Assembly: GCA_030601845.1 (NCBI GenBank)
Contig: JAUWAY010000007.1
Location: 1 to 64,000 of the forward strand
Length of the DNA: 64,000 nt
Source of the DNA: Phycisphaerae bacterium
GTDB lineage: Bacteria > Planctomycetota > Phycisphaerae > Sedimentisphaerales > Anaerobacaceae
Reading direction: 5' to 3'
The notes below the pieces were generated by a model. The model was given only the letters and a program-made list of their open reading frames with translations. It was not told the DNA's origin and did not search any database. Position numbers and translations under genes: made by a program. Positions 58,973-64,000 of this stretch are shown one piece after another. Every line of letters starts with the position of its first letter. Position 1 is the first letter of the stretch.

Positions 58973-59995
58973 ATGGCAAAGGCAAAAAAAGCCCAAACAG
59001 TCCTGAAAGCTACCAGCAGAGAAGATGCTTTGCAGCGAGTGATTGCGCAAATCGAAAAGCAGTATGGCCAGGGCGCTATTATGCAAATGGATGAGCATAA
59101 ATACGCTAAAATCGCCGGCATACCCACCGGCTCGTTATCACTGGATATAGCTCTTGGCGGTGTGGGTGTCCCGCGAGGCAGGGTTACCGAGATGTTCGGC
59201 CCGGAGGCATCCGGCAAGACCACCCTGGCACTGCATATAATTGCAAGCGCTCAGCGGGCGGGCGGCGTGGCGGCGTTTATCGATGCAGAACACGCCCTCG
59301 ATACTACCTGGGCAAAAAAACTGGGCGTCGATGTCAGCAGCCTGCTGGTCAGCCAGCCCGACACCGGTGAACAGGCACTCGAAATCACCGAGATGCTAAT
59401 CAGGTCAAATTCCATCGATGTTATAGTTATTGACTCAGTAGCGGCACTGACGCCAAAAGCGGAGATTGAAGGCCAAATGGGTGACACTCATATGGCGCTA
59501 CAGGCAAGATTAATGAGCCAGGCGATGAGGAAGCTAACCGCCGTCATCAGCAAGAGTAAAACATCTCTTGTCTTTATAAATCAAATCCGTATGAAGATCG
59601 GCGTGATGTTCGGTAACCCGGAAACCACTCCCGGCGGAAGGGCACTGAAGTTTTACAGCTCCGTCCGCATCGACTTGAGACGGCTGGCAACCATAAGGGA
59701 AGGTGGTATCGCCATCGGCAGCAGAATCAGGGCCAGAGCGGTGAAGAATAAAATTGCACCGCCTTTCCGTGAATCGGAATTCGACCTTATGTTCGACAGT
59801 GGTATCAGCTACGAAGGCGATTTGCTTGATTTGGCAGTGGCCGACAATCTGGTTGAAAAGAGCGGCGCCTGGCTAAACTACGGAAACATCAGGCTCGGTC
59901 AGGACAGAGAAAACGCCAAGAAATATCTGGCTGAAAACAAAGATTTGTGCGAGGAGCTAAAAAATAAAGTTCTTGTTGCCAAAGGCCTTGTGTGA
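58973..59995 (+). CDS. recA: Recombinase RecA
   Basis: Homologous recombination ATPase of 340 residues. [12 protein letters not shown], Walker A in [53 protein letters not shown] (L2 region) and [17 protein letters not shown] are all present. The C-terminal acidic tail is short. AAAGGAGA precedes the ATG. No LexA-type box is evident in the repeat-filled upstream region. Confidence 0.97.
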   Translation: MAKAKKAQTVLKATSREDALQRVIAQIEKQYGQGAIMQMDEHKYAKIAGIPTGSLSLDIALGGVGVPRGRVTEMFGPEASGKTTLALHIIASAQRAGGVAAFIDAEHALDTTWAKKLGVDVSSLLVSQPDTGEQALEITEMLIRSNSIDVIVIDSVAALTPKAEIEGQMGDTHMALQARLMSQAMRKLTAVISKSKTSLVFINQIRMKIGVMFGNPETTPGGRALKFYSSVRIDLRRLATIREGGIAIGSRIRARAVKNKIAPPFRESEFDLMFDSGISYEGDLLDLAVADNLVEKSGAWLNYGNIRLGQDRENAKKYLAENKDLCEELKNKVLVAKGLV

Positions 59996-60040
59996 AGCGT
60001 GTCCCGTGCAAGATGCGAGATACGAAATATGAGATACCAA

Positions 60041-62794
60041 ATGAAAAGTGCAAAGCAGGTCAGAAGCGGCTTTATAGATTTTTTCAGGGATAAAGGGCAC
60101 GAATTTGTCCCCAGCTCGCCTATTGTGCCCGCCGGCGATGATACTTTGCTTTTCACCAATGCCGGAATGAATCAGTTCAAGGACATCTTTCTCGGCCTGG
60201 TCTCGCCGGAGCACCGCCGGGTGGTCAACAGCCAAAAATGCCTGCGTGTAAGCGGCAAGCACAACGACCTTGAGGAAGTGGGCAAAGATACTTATCACCA
60301 TACCTTTTTTGAGATGTTAGGTAATTGGTCGTTCGATGATTATTTCAAGGCGGAGGCAATTGAGTGGGCCTGGGAGCTTCTTACAAAAGTGTGGGGTATC
60401 GAGCCGGATAGTCTCTGGGCAACGGTTTTTCAAGGTGATATAAAAGACAATTCCCCACCTGACAGTGATGCCAAGTCGCTTTGGCCAAAAGTAACAGGCA
60501 TTCCGGACGAGAGGGTTCTTTTTGGCGGGAAAAAAGACAATTTCTGGGAGATGGGTGAGATAGGTCCCTGTGGACCCTGCAGCGAAATACATATCGACCT
60601 TGGCCCTGATATGTGCGATAAAAAAGGAGAGCGGCGTCACAAGTGCTCTGTCAACGCCGGCTGCGGGCGATTCATTGAATTGTGGAATCTGGTTTTTATT
60701 CAATATAATCGCAGCGAAGACGGCAAGCTCGCTGCGTTGGGTGCCCAATACGTTGATACCGGTGCCGGCCTGGAGAGAATCGTTGCTGTTTTGCAAAATA
60801 AACTGAGTAACTACGATACTGATTTATTTATGCCAATAATCGATTGCCTCAGTGACATAACAGGGCATAAATATACGTCGGAGCTCAATAACAAAACCGA
60901 CAATGCCTTCAGGGTCATATCCGACCATATTCGCTCATTAACCTTTGCGATAACCGACGGTGCGACGCCTTCCAATGAAGGCAGGGGATACGTGATTCGC
61001 CGGATACTCAGGCGCGCTTCGAGGTTTGGCAGGGAATTAGGGATGCACGAGCCGTTTATGTATAAACTTGTGCCGGTGGTTGCGGATTGTTTAGGCGATG
61101 CCTTTGGTGAGATAGCCGAAAGAGCCGACTATGTCTCAACGGTTATCGAATCAGAGGAGGTAAACTTCGGCAGAACGCTTGATAGAGGCATTGAAATCTT
61201 CAGCACCGCAGTCGAGCGGGCCGAAAAAAGCAACGACAGGACCATAAGCGGCGAGGATGCCTTCCAGCTTTATGACACATACGGCTTTCCGCTTGATTTG
61301 ACGGAGCTTATGGCCAAAGAACGCAACTTGAAGGTCGATACAGCTAAATTTGACGAGCTGATGGAGGAGCAGAGAGCGCGCGCAAGAGCAGCGCAAAAAT
61401 CTGTTTCGCTAATGGCAACCCTTGCCGACGCCGAGCTGCCTGCAACCGAGGACCTGCACAAATACCACGCCGAAACGTGCGATAGCAAAATAATCGGGTG
61501 GATTGATAATGAGAGCTTCAAGAACCGGGGCCACATTGTTGCCGGCAACGAGGTAGGGCTTGTTCTTGACAAAACCTGTTTCTATGCCGAAGCGGGCGGC
61601 CAGGTCGGCGATTGCGGCACTATCGAATCGAGCGATGCACGATTTATTGTCAATGACACAATGAAGATAGCAAACTGCGTAATTCACAGAGGCCAAGTTG
61701 CAGAGGGGTCATTTAGCGTCGGCGAAAAGGTAAAGGTGGTAGTCAGCAAAGATAGAGACTCGATTAAAAAAAATCATACCGCTACTCATCTGCTGCAGTG
61801 GGCACTGCAGCAGGTTGTCGGCCAATCGGTAGCCCAGCAGGGCAGTCTTGTCTGTCCGGATTATCTCAGATTTGATTTCACCTACCCAAAGGTCCTGACA
61901 GACAAAGAGATAAAAAAAGTAGAGGGTTTGGTGAGAGAAAAAATCGCTGAGAACCTTCCAGTAACTTGTGTGGTAATGCCCAAAGATGAAGCGGAAAAAC
62001 TTGGCGCGATGGCGCTATTCGGCGAGAAGTATGGAAGCGAAGTTAGAGTGGTGGCTATTGGTGCCAAAAGACCCCAGACTCCAGACCAAAGACCCAAGAC
62101 CGAAGGCCAAAGTCTTGAGTCTGCTTTTAGCAAAGAATTCTGCGGCGGGACACACTGCGATAATACGGGGCAAATAGGAGGCTTTAAGATAATCAAAGAA
62201 GAGAGCATATCGGCCGGCGTGCGAAGGATTACGGCACTGACCGGCCCCGGGTTGACCGAATACCTTGAGCGGCGAAGTGAGATTGTCGATGAGCTTACCG
62301 TAAAATTAAAAGTTCCAGCCGAAGAAGTGATTGACAGGGTCGCAAAGCTAATAAAAGAGAACAAAAAACTTTCCAAGGAGCTCAAATCGGCAGCGAAACA
62401 GGCCGGGGCTGACAGTATGGCCGAAGTGAGGGGACTGCTGGAAGCTGGCGAGAAAATCGGCAGCAGTTTCATTATCACAGGCCGACTCTCAACCACTTCG
62501 GTCGAACAGGCCAGAGAAGCTATCGATATGCTCAAAAGCAAGGCCAAATCCGCTGCTGTCGTTCTGGGTTTTGTTGATGATGGTAAGGTGGCGCTGTTAG
62601 CGGGTATGACTGATGATTTGGTCAAGAAGGGTCTAAAGGCCGGTGACATCGTCAAGGCAATTGCGCCAATTATTGACGGCGGTGGGGGCGGTCGGCCTGG
62701 TATGGCCCAGGCCGGCGGAAAAAACCCCGAAAAAATCGACGATGCCCTCAACAAAGCCGCCCAACTGATAAAGGAAAAACTGGCAAGCACATAG
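60041..62794 (+). CDS. alaS: Alanyl-tRNA synthetase with repeat-derived insertion
   Basis: Class II synthetase of 917 residues. N-terminal aminoacylation domain (FIDFFRDKGHEFVPSSPIVP, LFTNAGMNQFKDIFLG), editing domain with HTATH and CGGTH zinc motifs, and C-terminal C-Ala domain (GGGGGRPGMAQAGG). Between VRVVAIG and FSKEFCGGTH lies an extra stretch of about 21 residues, AKRPQTPDQRPKTEGQSLES, absent in typical AlaRS and encoded by AGACCCAAGAC-type repeat DNA. The start at 60041 fits the family; bases before it are a text-like repeat, and an in-frame GTG at 59999 would add repeat-encoded residues. Confidence 0.95.
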   Translation: MKSAKQVRSGFIDFFRDKGHEFVPSSPIVPAGDDTLLFTNAGMNQFKDIFLGLVSPEHRRVVNSQKCLRVSGKHNDLEEVGKDTYHHTFFEMLGNWSFDDYFKAEAIEWAWELLTKVWGIEPDSLWATVFQGDIKDNSPPDSDAKSLWPKVTGIPDERVLFGGKKDNFWEMGEIGPCGPCSEIHIDLGPDMCDKKGERRHKCSVNAGCGRFIELWNLVFIQYNRSEDGKLAALGAQYVDTGAGLERIVAVLQNKLSNYDTDLFMPIIDCLSDITGHKYTSELNNKTDNAFRVISDHIRSLTFAITDGATPSNEGRGYVIRRILRRASRFGRELGMHEPFMYKLVPVVADCLGDAFGEIAERADYVSTVIESEEVNFGRTLDRGIEIFSTAVERAEKSNDRTISGEDAFQLYDTYGFPLDLTELMAKERNLKVDTAKFDELMEEQRARARAAQKSVSLMATLADAELPATEDLHKYHAETCDSKIIGWIDNESFKNRGHIVAGNEVGLVLDKTCFYAEAGGQVGDCGTIESSDARFIVNDTMKIANCVIHRGQVAEGSFSVGEKVKVVVSKDRDSIKKNHTATHLLQWALQQVVGQSVAQQGSLVCPDYLRFDFTYPKVLTDKEIKKVEGLVREKIAENLPVTCVVMPKDEAEKLGAMALFGEKYGSEVRVVAIGAKRPQTPDQRPKTEGQSLESAFSKEFCGGTHCDNTGQIGGFKIIKEESISAGVRRITALTGPGLTEYLERRSEIVDELTVKLKVPAEEVIDRVAKLIKENKKLSKELKSAAKQAGADSMAEVRGLLEAGEKIGSSFIITGRLSTTSVEQAREAIDMLKSKAKSAAVVLGFVDDGKVALLAGMTDDLVKKGLKAGDIVKAIAPIIDGGGGGRPGMAQAGGKNPEKIDDALNKAAQLIKEKLAST

Positions 62795-62839
62795 TCACCC
62801 GGTCCGACCTCAAAGCTTTAGAAGGAAGCCAGGGGTCTT

Positions 62840-63850
62840 ATGATTAAATTTCGCTGCAAGAGCTGTGGTCAGAAAATCAATGTTCAGGATAAACATACGG
62901 GCAAGAGGGCTAAGTGTCCAAAATGCAGCAATATAGTTGTTGTTCCAAAAGTAGATAGGCCAGGCCCGCCCGCGACCCAAAATGGCTCCGGCAATTCAGA
63001 GAATTCCGGCTTAAAGTTATCTCCTCTGGATACCCCAAAAAGGGACAAAGTTCCAGACCGACCAACCAGCCAAGATTTTGTCTCTCATAGAACCTTTGTA
63101 GACACGCAAAAAATTGAGGCAAGCTCACATATAGACGAGACCGAGCCTGCCCGCGAACGCAAACTGCCTTGGTTTATCGATATGTTCCTCTATCCGTTGA
63201 GCGTATCAGGGATAATTCATCTGGCAATTTTCCTGCTTGTACCGCTTCTAATAGGTTTACTTGATAGATTCATTCTTTCATATGCTGGCTCTTACGGTGG
63301 CATAGTGGCCCTTATACTTTATATACTCCTCATCGGTTATATGTTTTATTACCTATCGGAATGTATTCGTGATAGTGCCAAAGGAAATTGGCGTGCGCCG
63401 GATATTTCGCTGCAGCCTATACCTGACAAGGGTGAACTTATTTCGCAACTTCTGTATTTGCTTGGAAGTGCGGCTATTTGCTTCTGGCCGACGGCAGTAT
63501 ATTATATCCTCACCGAACAAACGGATTTGATTTTTTGGCTGTTGCTTATATGCGGGTGCTTCTTCTTCCCAATGGGAGTATTAGTCGTTTTTATGTTTGG
63601 TTCTATTTCCGCTTTGAATCCTTTATTAATCATCGGCTCGATAGTCGACACTTTTCTGCATTACTCCGGGATGATTCTGTTCTTTTATGCCCTCGGTGGG
63701 CTGGTGGCTTTGATAGTATCGATCGTGCCGAAATTTGGGATCTTATCCTATATCCCCAAATTTCTTTCCATTTATCTACTAATGGTTGCAGCTCATCTTT
63801 TGGGCAGGTTTTACTGGCGGTATCAGGAAAAACTCAACTGGGAGGTATGA
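62840..63850 (+). CDS. Zinc-ribbon polytopic membrane protein
   Basis: Protein of 336 residues of unknown function. The first 35 residues form a zinc ribbon (FRCKSCGQKINVQDKHTGKR, KCPKCSN) common at the N terminus of planctomycete proteins. A polar linker follows to about residue 110, then six hydrophobic helices (for example LAIFLLVPLLIGLLDRFIL and ALILYILLIGYMFYYLS). AGGAAG lies before the ATG. It ends 3 bases before the convergent hisD. Confidence 0.8.
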   Translation: MIKFRCKSCGQKINVQDKHTGKRAKCPKCSNIVVVPKVDRPGPPATQNGSGNSENSGLKLSPLDTPKRDKVPDRPTSQDFVSHRTFVDTQKIEASSHIDETEPARERKLPWFIDMFLYPLSVSGIIHLAIFLLVPLLIGLLDRFILSYAGSYGGIVALILYILLIGYMFYYLSECIRDSAKGNWRAPDISLQPIPDKGELISQLLYLLGSAAICFWPTAVYYILTEQTDLIFWLLLICGCFFFPMGVLVVFMFGSISALNPLLIIGSIVDTFLHYSGMILFFYALGGLVALIVSIVPKFGILSYIPKFLSIYLLMVAAHLLGRFYWRYQEKLNWEV

Positions 63851-63853
63851 GAA

Positions 63854-64000
63854 TTAATCCTGCTGGGTTGTCGCCTTGCGGGGTTCCTGTCGGATTTTTA
63901 TACTTTTTGCATGGGCGTCGAGGCCTTCTGCCTCGGCTAAGCGAATAATATCATCAGCACTTTTCAAGAGCTTTTCTTTGTCGTATTCAATAATACTCGT
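63854..64000 (-). CDS. hisD: Histidinol dehydrogenase, C-terminal end (rest outside window)
   Basis: The last 48 codons of a minus-strand gene read IIEYDKEKLLKSADDIIRLA, EAEGLDAHAKSIKIRQEP and end KATTQQD. The AEAEGLDAHAKS segment is the conserved end of HisD, which oxidises L-histidinol to histidine. Only the C terminus is inside the window. Confidence 0.85.
   Translation of the reverse strand, partial: TSIIEYDKEKLLKSADDIIRLAEAEGLDAHAKSIKIRQEPRKATTQQD

Overview
The window looks like a chromosomal piece of a mesophilic, Gram-negative planctomycete, most likely of the Phycisphaerae/Sedimentisphaerales type. The signs are a PEP-CTERM protein, several Tat-exported sulfatases, a PQQ-propeller protein, a dockerin module, DUF1559-free hybrid type II secretion/type IV pilus genes, lpxB, and very many dispersed low-complexity repeats between the genes. 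This assignment is an inference from gene content; no rRNA is present.

Layout. 0-6 kb: the end of dnaA, a PEP-CTERM protein, a family 4 uracil-DNA glycosylase, a WYL regulator, two polytopic membrane proteins and tRNA-Leu(CAG). 5.7-6.6 kb: a gene-free stretch holding a small element with terminal inverted repeats. 6.6-19.7 kb: one long plus-strand cluster for a pseudopilus/pilus machine (ATPase, platform protein, several pseudopilins, PilM/N/O-like proteins, a ParA ATPase, a PilP/GspC-like protein, a short secretin). 20-22.6 kb: two toxin-antitoxin cassettes in tandem, separated by copies of the 3' end of an mscS gene. 22.8-29.8 kb: small membrane protein, a large repeat island, a broken dockerin protein, a GH71/99-like protein, a PQQ propeller protein and a short beta-helix protein. 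29.8-34 kb: lpxB, tRNA-His and ppdK. 34-51 kb: a polysaccharide-degradation region (GHL15-like protein, two Cys-type sulfatases and the remnant of a third, a Gfo/Idh/MocA oxidoreductase, a PL8-like lyase) interrupted at 43-48 kb by a DUF1015 protein, three toxin-antitoxin-like groups, an aminotransferase and a YbaK deacylase. 51-64 kb: housekeeping genes (smpB, trpC, glnS, gltX, a PfkB kinase, thpR, recA, alaS, a zinc-ribbon membrane protein, the end of hisD) with a HEPN/MNT pair between glnS and gltX.

Working together: the 6.6-19.7 kb genes plausibly build one envelope-spanning pseudopilus and secretin. The sulfatases, lyase and glycosidase-like proteins, all with export signals, plausibly attack sulfated polysaccharides outside the cytoplasm or in the periplasm. 

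The most unusual theme is that dispersed repeats are not confined to spacers. They appear to form the N-terminal leaders of two pseudopilins, the start region of lpxB, the last residues of the PL8-like lyase, and an in-frame insertion in alaS just before the CGGTH motif. The second unusual theme is the tandem toxin-antitoxin cassettes at the mscS 3' end: they share a promoter whose predicted start point is the start codon, and share 3' flanks, but carry unrelated payloads.
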